DNA of 10,714 bases, taken from positions 1 through 10,714 of the forward strand of contig JAFAWZ010000018.1 in assembly GCA_019241495.1 (NCBI GenBank), given 5' to 3'. The notes beneath the pieces were generated by a model that had not been told where the DNA came from, made no database searches, and saw nothing but the letters and a program-made list of their open reading frames with translations. This document shows positions 4,789 to 10,714 of the stretch, one piece after another (position 1 is the first letter of the stretch; each line of letters starts with the position of its first letter). This DNA comes from Acidimicrobiales bacterium (GTDB taxonomy: Bacteria > Actinomycetota > Acidimicrobiia > Acidimicrobiales > Palsa-688). Made by a program: the position numbers and the translations under genes.

Positions 4789-7059
4789 CTACCGAGCGGC
4801 CGCGTTCTGGGCGGCCTGGATGGCCGACCACACCCGCTGCGGGGTGAGCGGCAGGTCGATGTGGCGGATGCCCAGGTGCGCCAGGGCGTCCACCACCGCG
4901 CTCTGCACCGCCGGAGTGGCGCCCACGGTCCCGCACTCGCCCACTCCCTTCGCCCCGAGCGGGTTGAGGGGTGTCGGGGTCTCGTTGGCCGCCGTCTCGA
5001 ACGAGGGGAGCTCGGCCGCCGAGAACATCGCATAGTCGGCGAGGGTGGACGTCAACGGGGTCCCGTCGGGGGCGTAGACGTACGCCTCCCCCAAGGCCAG
5101 CGCCGCCCCGGCTGCCAGCCCGCCGTGGATCTGCCCGGTGAAGAGAAGCGGGTTGAGCACCGTTCCGGCGTCGTCGACGGCCACCAAGCGCTTCAAATCA
5201 ACCCGGCCGGTCAGCGTGTCGACCTCGACCACGGCCACGTCGGCTCCGAAGGGGTAGGTACCGGAGTCCGGTTTGAAGTCGAAGTCTGCGCTGATCGGGC
5301 CGCCGGCGCCTTCGACGACATCGGTCCAGGTCAAGCCCCGTTCGGCCACCCCGGCCACGTGGAATATTCCCCGTCGGGCATCGAGCATCACGTCCTCCAC
5401 CGCCGCCTCCAGGAGATCCGCAGCCAGCTCCCGGGCCCGCTCGACCAGTACTTCGGTGGCGCGGAAAGTGGCGCTGCCACCGATCTGGAGCGACTTCGAC
5501 CCGGCCGTCCCCGGACCGCGCGGCACCTCGTCGGTGTCGCCGTGGCGAACCTCGATCTGTTCGATGGCCAGACCCGTTCCCGCCGCCACGATCATGGCCC
5601 AGGCCGTCTCGTGGCCTTGGCCGTGGGCATGCGATCCGGTACGGACCACGGCCCGGCCGCCCTCGGTCACCTCGACAGAGGCGAACTCCGCGTCCGCGGC
5701 CCGGTTGGTGACCTCGACGTAGATCGACACGCCGACGCCGAGCGCGAAGGGATCCGCGGCGGCTCGCCGACGCCGCTGCTCGGCGCGCAGTTCGGCGTAA
5801 CCGGCCATGGCCAGGGCCCGGTCGAGGACGGCGGGATAGTCACCCGTGTCGTATACCGCTCCCGTCGGCGCCCGGTACGGAAAACAATCGGGCGGGATCA
5901 GGTTCCGGCGCCGAACCTCGACAGGGTCGATGCCCAACTCGGCCGCATAGATGTCAATGGCCCGCTCTATAGCGATGGCCGCTTCTGGTCGGCCGGCGCC
6001 CCGGTAGGCGCCGACGGGCGCCGTGTTGGTCGCGAACACCTCCCCGGAGGCCCATACCCGCGGGATCCGGTACGGGCCGCTGGCCATGAAGATCGTGTTG
6101 CCGGCGACATAAGGAGTCACACTCGGATAGGCCCCACCGTCTTGGCAGACCTCGAGGTCGTACATCTCGATGATCCCCTCAGCGGTGCCGCCCAGGCGGA
6201 TCCGCTGGCGCTGGGCCCGCCCGTGGTACATGCCCACCAGGTTCTCGGATCTCGTCTCGGCCCACCTGACCGGGCGATCCAGCCTGCGGGCAAGCAAACC
6301 GAGAAGGAGGTCTTCGGTGTAGAACCCGACCTTGGCACCGAAGCCTCCACCTACGTCGGGCGAGATCACCCTGACCGCTTCGAGCGCCAGACCGTGGAAC
6401 GTGGCGAGGATGCGGCGAGCGGCGTGGGGAGACTGCACCGAAGCCCACTGCGTGAGCCCGCCCCCGAGCCACCGGGCGGCACAGCGGCGCGGCTCGAGCG
6501 GCGCCGGAGCCATCCGCGGGATGTCGACGACCACATCGACGGTGACCGCACAATCATCGAACGCGCCCTCAGGAGGCGATGTCCCGAACCGGGCCGCCCG
6601 GTTCGAACCAACCTCGGAGAAGAGGACCGCCCCGCCCGCTTCGCGCTCCGGCCCGGTGACGACGGCCTGCGGTTCGTAGTCGACCACGACCATCTCCGCT
6701 CCGTCCATGGCGACGGCCAGGTCCTCGGCCACCACCACGGCAACCGGCTCGCCGACGAACCGCACCACGTCATGAGCGAGGAGCGGGCGGCGCATGCGTG
6801 CCTCGGCACCGGGGAACGGGTCGACCCAACGGTCTCCTATCTCGGCCGCTCCGAAAACGCCGACCACCCCGTCGAGCACCTGGGCCAGCGTGGTGTCGAC
6901 TGTCTTGATGCGCGCATGGGCGACCGTCGAGCGGACGAACACTGCATGCAGCGCGCCCGGTATCGGAACGTCGTCCACGTAGCACGATCTCCCGGTAAGG
7001 AACCGGGGGTCCTCGACCCGCCGGACCGAGGTTCCCATGATGCTCGTTGCGGTCGTCAA
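4789..7059 (-). CDS. Xanthine dehydrogenase/CO dehydrogenase family molybdenum hydroxylase, large (molybdopterin-binding) subunit
   Basis: A 756-residue protein of the CoxL/XdhA large-subunit type, which binds the Mo-molybdopterin cofactor and hydroxylates an aromatic, heterocyclic or aldehyde substrate with water. The N-terminal hammerhead domain starts at VRRVEDPRFLTGR (12-24). GGGFGAK is at 237-243. The active-site loop is AYRGAGR (351-357), the form II type and not the AYXCSFR of true aerobic CO dehydrogenase, so CO oxidation is unlikely. GVGECGT (705-711) supplies the expected catalytic Glu708. No ferredoxin or FAD domain is fused and none is encoded next to it, although the enzyme class needs them for electron transfer. 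The TTG start at 7059 follows AGAGG at 4 nt and lies 7 bp after the upstream stop; an ATG at 7038 is a credible alternative. It is probably co-transcribed with the PNPOx-like gene. Confidence 0.92.
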   Translation of the reverse strand: MTTATSIMGTSVRRVEDPRFLTGRSCYVDDVPIPGALHAVFVRSTVAHARIKTVDTTLAQVLDGVVGVFGAAEIGDRWVDPFPGAEARMRRPLLAHDVVRFVGEPVAVVVAEDLAVAMDGAEMVVVDYEPQAVVTGPEREAGGAVLFSEVGSNRAARFGTSPPEGAFDDCAVTVDVVVDIPRMAPAPLEPRRCAARWLGGGLTQWASVQSPHAARRILATFHGLALEAVRVISPDVGGGFGAKVGFYTEDLLLGLLARRLDRPVRWAETRSENLVGMYHGRAQRQRIRLGGTAEGIIEMYDLEVCQDGGAYPSVTPYVAGNTIFMASGPYRIPRVWASGEVFATNTAPVGAYRGAGRPEAAIAIERAIDIYAAELGIDPVEVRRRNLIPPDCFPYRAPTGAVYDTGDYPAVLDRALAMAGYAELRAEQRRRRAAADPFALGVGVSIYVEVTNRAADAEFASVEVTEGGRAVVRTGSHAHGQGHETAWAMIVAAGTGLAIEQIEVRHGDTDEVPRGPGTAGSKSLQIGGSATFRATEVLVERARELAADLLEAAVEDVMLDARRGIFHVAGVAERGLTWTDVVEGAGGPISADFDFKPDSGTYPFGADVAVVEVDTLTGRVDLKRLVAVDDAGTVLNPLLFTGQIHGGLAAGAALALGEAYVYAPDGTPLTSTLADYAMFSAAELPSFETAANETPTPLNPLGAKGVGECGTVGATPAVQSAVVDALAHLGIRHIDLPLTPQRVWSAIQAAQNAAAR

Positions 7060-7066
7060 GGGGCCT

Positions 7067-7549
7067 CTACTTGTTGAGAAGGGTCCGTTGGTCCGAAGAG
7101 AAGAACTTCTCGGGGATGATGTGGAACAGCCGCCGGTTCGGAGTCCAGGCCAGCTCGAGGAACTCCTCTTCGGTCAGCTTGCCCGACGTCACCAGCCAAC
7201 TCTTCGGTGCCCGGCTCCGGAAGAACCTCTCGAGCACCGCCGGGTCGTCAACGATCTCGGCCCGGCCGATCACAGTCACCGAGGCGACTTGCGGCTGGTC
7301 GAACACGGCGCTGCAACGGTCGTCGTGCTGGACGTTCCGGTAGGCCGCACGGAACAGGTTGGTGAGGGTGTATATCTCGCCGTCGATCACGCCCCCGCCG
7401 ACGACGGCGCCGATCGGGTGACCGTCACCGCGCAGGCGGATGAACACACAGGTGGTGGCCCCGTCGATTACCTCCAACATCGCTTCGTGCGACATCTCGT
7501 CACGAGGCCGGTTGTCCCAGCTGCTGTGCTCGACGAGCTTCTCGGTCAT
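7067..7549 (-). CDS. Pyridoxamine 5'-phosphate oxidase-like (FMN/F420 split-barrel) family protein
   Basis: A 160-residue split beta-barrel protein of the PNPOx-like group, whose members bind FMN, F420 or heme and often reduce small molecules; some have lost catalysis. The ATG at 7549 follows a strong GGAGG (7563-7559, minus strand) at 9 nt. Visible family features are the first barrel strand ATTCVFIRLRGDGHPIGAVV (31-50), then GEIYTLTNLF (57-66) with the basic stretch RAAYRNVQHDDR (67-78) where the cofactor phosphate is usually held, and SVTVIGRAEIVDD (90-102). The C-terminal part RRLFHIIPEKFFS (139-151) closes the barrel. It is the first gene of a minus-strand pair with the molybdenum hydroxylase (7-bp gap), which suggests a shared pathway, perhaps a redox step. 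Fold is well supported; cofactor and substrate are not determinable here. Confidence 0.82.
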   Translation of the reverse strand: MTEKLVEHSSWDNRPRDEMSHEAMLEVIDGATTCVFIRLRGDGHPIGAVVGGGVIDGEIYTLTNLFRAAYRNVQHDDRCSAVFDQPQVASVTVIGRAEIVDDPAVLERFFRSRAPKSWLVTSGKLTEEEFLELAWTPNRRLFHIIPEKFFSSDQRTLLNK

Positions 7550-7677
7550 GGCCGCTCACCTCCGACGCTTTGAGACAATATGCATCTTCGGCCCCGGCGG
7601 CCAGGGCCGTTGGGGCCAGAGTCGTCGCAAACGGGAGTGAGATAGCGTGGACCAACCTGAGTAGGGGGTTCGATGCA
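7550..7677. promoter_or_regulatory. Divergent intergenic region between the PNPOx-like and amidohydrolase genes
   Basis: Two genes start from this 128-bp gap in opposite directions, so it must carry their promoters. It holds an inverted repeat GGCCCC (7590-7595) with GGGGCC (7612-7617). On the minus strand TATTGT (7580-7575) is a possible -10 for the PNPOx-like gene, and on the plus strand TAGCGT (7643-7648) is a weak one for the amidohydrolase. No good -35 is visible for either. The plus-strand ribosome binding site AGGGGG is at 7663-7668. The role is inferred from gene orientation. Confidence 0.45.
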
Positions 7678-8862
7678 ATGGATGATGGCGAGAAGTTGAA
7701 GGTGATCGACGTCGATACTCACCTGTCTGAGCCGCCCGACCTCTGGACATCGCGCGCGCCGGCGTCGTGGCGCGACAGGGTCCCCCAGGTGCGCGAAGAC
7801 AGCGATGGGGTACCGGCGTGGGTCGTTGACAACCAGATCCTCTCCAAGCCCGCCGGGGCGTCGAGCACCATCCGCAGAGATGGTTCGAAGCGAAAGATCT
7901 GGGAATGGAGCATCACCGACACACCTCCCTTCGAGGAGGTCTCGCCGGCATCCTACGACGTCGGGGAGCGGCTCGCTCTGATGGATGGGCAGGGGGTGCA
8001 CGCTCAGCTCGTGTACCCGAACGTCACCGGCTTCGGTGCGCACCGGCTCATGAAGCTCGATGACCAGGATCTGGCCAAGGCGGTAGTGTCGATCTACAAC
8101 GACGCGGTCGGCGAGTTGCAAGAGCAGTCGAACCGTCGCCTCTTTCCCCAGGCCATCATCCCGTTCTGGGACCTCGAGGCCTCACTTGGCGAGACCAGGC
8201 GGGCCAAGCATGAGCTCGGCCTCACGGGCATCACCATGACGAGCGAACCACACGCAGCGGGCCTGCCAGACCTCCTCGATCCGCACTGGCACCCACTCTG
8301 GGAGCTCTGCACCGACCTGGACATACCGGTGAACTTCCACGTCGGCGCGACCGAGTTCGGCGCCGAGGCGTTCAACCGGGGCGTCTGGCCCTCACACGAC
8401 GCGTACCGCCGCATCATCGTCGGCTCGTGCCTGTTGGAGCTGCACAACGCCCGCGTTCTGGCCAACCTCCTGGCCAGCGACTTGCCCGATCGTTATCCCA
8501 GCTTGCGTTGGGTCGTCGTCGAGAGCGGCATGGGCTGGGTGCCCTACGTGATCGAGCGGCTCGAGTACCAGATACTCGAGACCGAACCGGACGATCCCGA
8601 GCTGCGGCTGCCGACGCCTCCTCGTGAAGCCTTCCATCGCCAGGTCTACACGACGTTCTGGTTCGAGAACGCCGGTCCCGAGCTTCTCCTCGAGACAGTC
8701 GGCTTCGACAACGTCATGTTCGAGACCGATTTCCCCCACCCGACGTGCCTCTACCCCAACCCGGTGGAGCACGCCATGAAAGTGCTCGAACCGTGGGGCA
8801 CCGACGTGCAGCGAAAGGTCCTGCAAGACAACGCGGTGCGGGTGTACAACCTGGAGCTCTGA
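7678..8862 (+). CDS. Amidohydrolase family protein (Amidohydro_2 / COG2159, metal-dependent TIM barrel)
   Basis: A 394-residue metal-dependent TIM-barrel enzyme; relatives hydrolyse amides or lactones, or decarboxylate aromatic and related acids. The ATG at 7678 is chosen because AGGGGG (7663-7668) lies 9 nt upstream and the conserved barrel begins at once with VIDVDTHLSEP (9-19). The frame is open to 7570, but those 36 codons show no family pattern. Probable metal ligands are Asp13/His15/Glu18 of the D-x-H-x-x-E motif, His221 in NFHVG and Asp351 in ETDFPH (350-355). The D-x-H-x-x-E first-strand motif, in place of H-x-H, is the variant common in a large actinobacterial branch. ESGMGWVPYVIERLE is also typical of that branch. 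It is divergent from the PNPOx-like/molybdenum hydroxylase pair and convergent with livF. Family assignment is secure; hydrolase versus decarboxylase is open. Confidence 0.9.
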   Translation: MDDGEKLKVIDVDTHLSEPPDLWTSRAPASWRDRVPQVREDSDGVPAWVVDNQILSKPAGASSTIRRDGSKRKIWEWSITDTPPFEEVSPASYDVGERLALMDGQGVHAQLVYPNVTGFGAHRLMKLDDQDLAKAVVSIYNDAVGELQEQSNRRLFPQAIIPFWDLEASLGETRRAKHELGLTGITMTSEPHAAGLPDLLDPHWHPLWELCTDLDIPVNFHVGATEFGAEAFNRGVWPSHDAYRRIIVGSCLLELHNARVLANLLASDLPDRYPSLRWVVVESGMGWVPYVIERLEYQILETEPDDPELRLPTPPREAFHRQVYTTFWFENAGPELLLETVGFDNVMFETDFPHPTCLYPNPVEHAMKVLEPWGTDVQRKVLQDNAVRVYNLEL

Positions 8863-8889
8863 CCCTCGCTCACCACAGAGCGGGACGGT
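8863..8889. terminator. Short hairpin between convergent amidohydrolase and livF genes
   Basis: Only 27 bp separate the two stop codons. CGCTC (8867-8871) pairs with GAGCG (8878-8882) around a 6-nt loop, and two further C-G pairs (8864-8865 with 8883-8884) can form past a bulged T at 8866. The stem is weak and there is no T-tract, so this is a tentative shared terminator. Confidence 0.35.
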
Positions 8890-9642
8890 TCAGCGATTTA
8901 CGTATCCGAGATATGAGTCTCTGAGGATCGACATGGCGTCGGGGCTCTTGGTCGACGCCTGGTGACAGATCTCGCCGTTGGCCAGGACGTAGAACCGGGA
9001 CGCGACGTCGAGGGCGACAGTGGTGTTCTGCTCAACGAGCAGGCACGAGGTCCCGAAGTCCGTCTTCAACCGCTGGACGATGCCCGCCACAGCATCGACG
9101 AGGAGCGGCGACAACCCCAGGGACGGTTCGTCGAGCAAGAGAAGCCTGGGTCTGGCCATCAATCCCCGTGCCACGGCCAACATCTGCTGCTCGCCGCCGG
9201 AGAGAGTCCCGGCGAGCTGACGGGCCCTTTGCCCCAGGATCGGGAACTCCGTGCACATCAGCTCGATATCGTCAGTCCACCCCCGATCCCGGCGGGAGAA
9301 ACCGCCGAGCTCCAGATTCTCGCGGACCGTCATCCGGGCGAAGACCTGCCGACCCTCGAGAACATGGGACACGCCGAGCCTGAGGATCTCGTCGGGTCGA
9401 CGACCTTTCAGGCTGGTCCCGGAGAAGCGGACGTCTCCGCTCGTCATCCGGATCTCACCTGATATCACCTTGAGCAGGGTGGATTTCCCGGCCCCGTTCG
9501 GGCCCAGAACCGCAACAATCTCTCCCGGCTGGATGTCCAAGGAGACTCCCCGGACGGCCCGGACCGATCCGTAGCCGGCATGGACGGCGCGGACCCTGAG
9601 CGAACCCTCCTCGCCGACGCCGTCAGGGACTGTCGTGTTCAT
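8890..9642 (-). CDS. livF: Branched-chain amino acid-type ABC transporter ATP-binding protein (LivF-like)
   Basis: A 250-residue ATPase that powers a Liv-type (HAAT family) importer from the cytoplasmic side of the membrane. Walker A GPNGAGKST is at 47-55, the Q-loop is around Gln99 in LEGRQVF, the signature LSGGEQ is at 147-152 and Walker B LLLLDEP is at 167-173. The LVEQN segment that replaces the usual His-loop, and the block REN-LELGG (107-114), are characteristic of LivF and separate it from LivG. The ATG at 9642 is preceded by a purine-rich GGGAAGGG and overlaps the end of livG by 20 bp, indicating translational coupling. The frame is open to 9819, but that part lies inside livG and is not family-like. 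It is the last gene of the block. Liv-type systems also carry aromatic acids, amides, urea and other compounds, so the substrate stays open. Confidence 0.92.
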   Translation of the reverse strand: MNTTVPDGVGEEGSLRVRAVHAGYGSVRAVRGVSLDIQPGEIVAVLGPNGAGKSTLLKVISGEIRMTSGDVRFSGTSLKGRRPDEILRLGVSHVLEGRQVFARMTVRENLELGGFSRRDRGWTDDIELMCTEFPILGQRARQLAGTLSGGEQQMLAVARGLMARPRLLLLDEPSLGLSPLLVDAVAGIVQRLKTDFGTSCLLVEQNTTVALDVASRFYVLANGEICHQASTKSPDAMSILRDSYLGYVNR

Positions 9643-10393
9643 TGCCCTTCCCATCCACGGCCTTGAAGCGACGGCCCAGGTAGATCTCGATGACCCTCGG
9701 ATCTCTCGCGACTTCGTCAGGGGAGCCCTCGGCGAAGTTCCTGCCTGCGGACAGGCACACCACCCGGTCACACAGGGGCAAAATGAACCCCATGTCGTGG
9801 TCCACGACACAAACGGCAATACCCTCGTCGCGAATACGTCGTATGGACTCGGCCAAGGTCATGCCCTCATGGTCATTGAGGCCAGCCGCGGGTTCGTCGA
9901 GCAATAGCAATCGTGGTTGTGCAGCCAGAGCCAGAGCGATCCCGAGGCGACGGAGGTGACCCGACGGGAGCGAGGAGACGGTGTCATTGGTTACTGCGGT
10001 GAGTCCGAGACGTTCGATGCACTGCTCCACTGCGCCGTGCACAGACGCCTGGTCGCGCCGGGAAAACTTTCCTGAGCAGCCTGCCGCCATGCGGACCGCT
10101 TCGTAGACACTGACCGACGGGAAGACCATCTGGTGCTGCGCAGTACGGACCAGGCCCAGTCGGGCAACCCGGTGGATCGGCCACCCGGTGATGTCCGACC
10201 CTTCCCAGCGGACCCGGCCGTTGCTCGGACGGTAGATCCCGACTGCGGCCCGGAGGAGCGTGCTCTTCCCGGACCCGTTCGGGCCGATCAGCCCTACGAT
10301 CTCTCCTTCGGCCACGCTCAGGCTGACGGCATCGTTGGCCAGCAGGGCGCCGAAGCGCACGCTCAGGTCCGTGAGCTCCAACAGGTTGCTCAT
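9623..10393 (-). CDS. livG: Branched-chain amino acid-type ABC transporter ATP-binding protein (LivG-like)
   Basis: A 256-residue partner ATPase of the same importer. Walker A GPNGSGKST is at 37-45, Walker B RLLLLDEP at 161-168, the D-loop region AAGLND at 169-174 and the His-loop at His199 in VVDHDMGF. The VDHDM form and a C-terminal EGSPDEVARDPRVIEIYLG tail are LivG-like. The ABC signature is degenerate: LPSGHLRRL (142-150), where LivG normally has LSYGQQRRL. The essential Gly and the RRL are kept but Tyr/Gly and the first Gln are not. The ATG at 10393 shares the ATGA overlap with the upstream permease stop, and livF starts 20 bp before this gene ends, so all three are translated as one unit. 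Confident as an ABC ATPase of this family. Confidence 0.92.
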   Translation of the reverse strand: MSNLLELTDLSVRFGALLANDAVSLSVAEGEIVGLIGPNGSGKSTLLRAAVGIYRPSNGRVRWEGSDITGWPIHRVARLGLVRTAQHQMVFPSVSVYEAVRMAAGCSGKFSRRDQASVHGAVEQCIERLGLTAVTNDTVSSLPSGHLRRLGIALALAAQPRLLLLDEPAAGLNDHEGMTLAESIRRIRDEGIAVCVVDHDMGFILPLCDRVVCLSAGRNFAEGSPDEVARDPRVIEIYLGRRFKAVDGKGNEHDSP

Positions 10394-10714
10394 CCTGATC
10401 GGCCGGCCTCGAGCGGATCCCGCTCACCCTCCCACCCCGGGCCGCCCGCAGGCGTCACCACGGCGGCCGGACCACGGGCCCAGGCAACCGCACCCACGTT
10501 GCGGAGGACCATGCGCCGGAGCAGGTCGTAACCATCACCGATGGCGGGCACGATCCCGGTGGGCACCACGAGGATCACCAGCATGAGGATGGCGCCGGTC
10601 GCGATCTGGGTGTCGATCGGGCTCAAGTGGACGACCTGCGGCAGCATCACGAAGATCAGTGCCCCGACGGCCGGTCCGCCCACGGCCACTCCCCCGAGCA
10701 CCATCATGATCACC
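10390..10714 (-). CDS. livM: Branched-chain amino acid-type ABC transporter permease (LivM-like), C-terminal end, 5' end outside window
   Basis: Only the last 108 or so codons are in the window; the GTG at 10713 is merely the first start-like codon and the frame continues past the edge. The visible part has the conserved permease stretch VLGGVAVGGPAVGALIFVMLPQ near its beginning, then a hydrophobic segment IATGAILMLVILVVPTGIVPAI that fits the last transmembrane helix of LivM. A hydrophilic, Gly/Pro-rich tail of about 45 residues follows and is longer than usual. Membrane location is expected, with LivG and LivF docking on its cytoplasmic loop. Its stop codon overlaps the livG start as ATGA. 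The LivH permease and the periplasmic-type binding protein are presumably to the right, outside the window. Confidence 0.82.
   Translation of the reverse strand, partial: VIMMVLGGVAVGGPAVGALIFVMLPQVVHLSPIDTQIATGAILMLVILVVPTGIVPAIGDGYDLLRRMVLRNVGAVAWARGPAAVVTPAGGPGWEGERDPLEAGRSG

Noticed and set aside
4789..7059. Aerobic CO dehydrogenase large subunit
   Set aside because: The active-site loop is AYRGAGR, not the AYXCSFR of true CO-oxidising form I enzymes.
4780..7077. A 765-codon open frame on the plus strand covering the whole molybdenum hydroxylase gene
   Set aside because: It is exactly antisense to a gene with clear family motifs, and its translation is low-complexity Arg/Gly/His-rich sequence of the kind produced by GC-rich codon bias; no ribosome binding site or family pattern.
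7570..7677. N-terminal 36-codon extension of the amidohydrolase
   Set aside because: The ATG at 7678 has a well-placed AGGGGG and directly precedes the first barrel strand; the extension is not conserved-looking and covers the divergent promoter region.
9643..9819. N-terminal 59-codon extension of livF
   Set aside because: It lies wholly inside livG in another frame and is not ABC-like; the ATG at 9642 gives normal LivF length.

Overview
The window is high-GC DNA with dense, short-gapped genes. It has GTG and TTG starts, GGAGG-type ribosome binding sites, and at least one gene (guaA) that looks leaderless. Gene content and codon usage point to an actinobacterium, probably a soil or aquatic one with large CoA-dependent catabolic capacity. 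This is an inference from style and gene families; no taxonomic marker was compared.

Layout, left to right. (1) The C-terminal 295 codons of an NAD(P)-dependent aldehyde dehydrogenase (+), cut by the window edge, converge through a strong hairpin on guaA (GMP synthase, -). (2) guaA is divergent from a two-gene + operon. Its first gene is a crotonase-fold protein that lacks both hydratase glutamates but carries an isomerase-type one; its second is a PaaI-like hotdog thioesterase. A nested inverted repeat overlaps the end of the thioesterase gene. (3) On the - strand lies a SnoaL/NTF2-like protein. Upstream of it is a 257-bp non-coding stretch (4532-4788) unusually rich in dyads and repeats, including a perfect 23-bp inverted repeat and four 14-bp tandem units. 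(4) Next, also on the - strand, come a CoxL-type molybdenum hydroxylase large subunit and a PNPOx-like flavin-fold protein, 7 bp apart. (5) Divergent from these is a COG2159-type amidohydrolase/decarboxylase (+). (6) It converges on a livM-livG-livF block (-), the cytoplasmic ATPases and the end of one permease of a branched-chain-amino-acid-type ABC importer. The permease runs off the right edge.

Taken together (inference), the region reads as housekeeping guaA embedded in a catabolic neighbourhood. A Liv-type importer could bring in an organic acid or amide. A molybdenum hydroxylase, an amidohydrolase/decarboxylase and a SnoaL-type lyase/isomerase could process the ring or side chain. An aldehyde dehydrogenase, a crotonase and a thioesterase could handle the acyl-CoA steps. 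The substrate cannot be read from the sequence.

I see no RNA genes, insertion sequences, CRISPR arrays or phage genes. No clearly new multi-gene system is evident. The most unexplained structure is the repeat- and palindrome-rich gap at 4532-4788, followed by the atypical active site of the crotonase and the molybdenum hydroxylase with no visible partner subunits.
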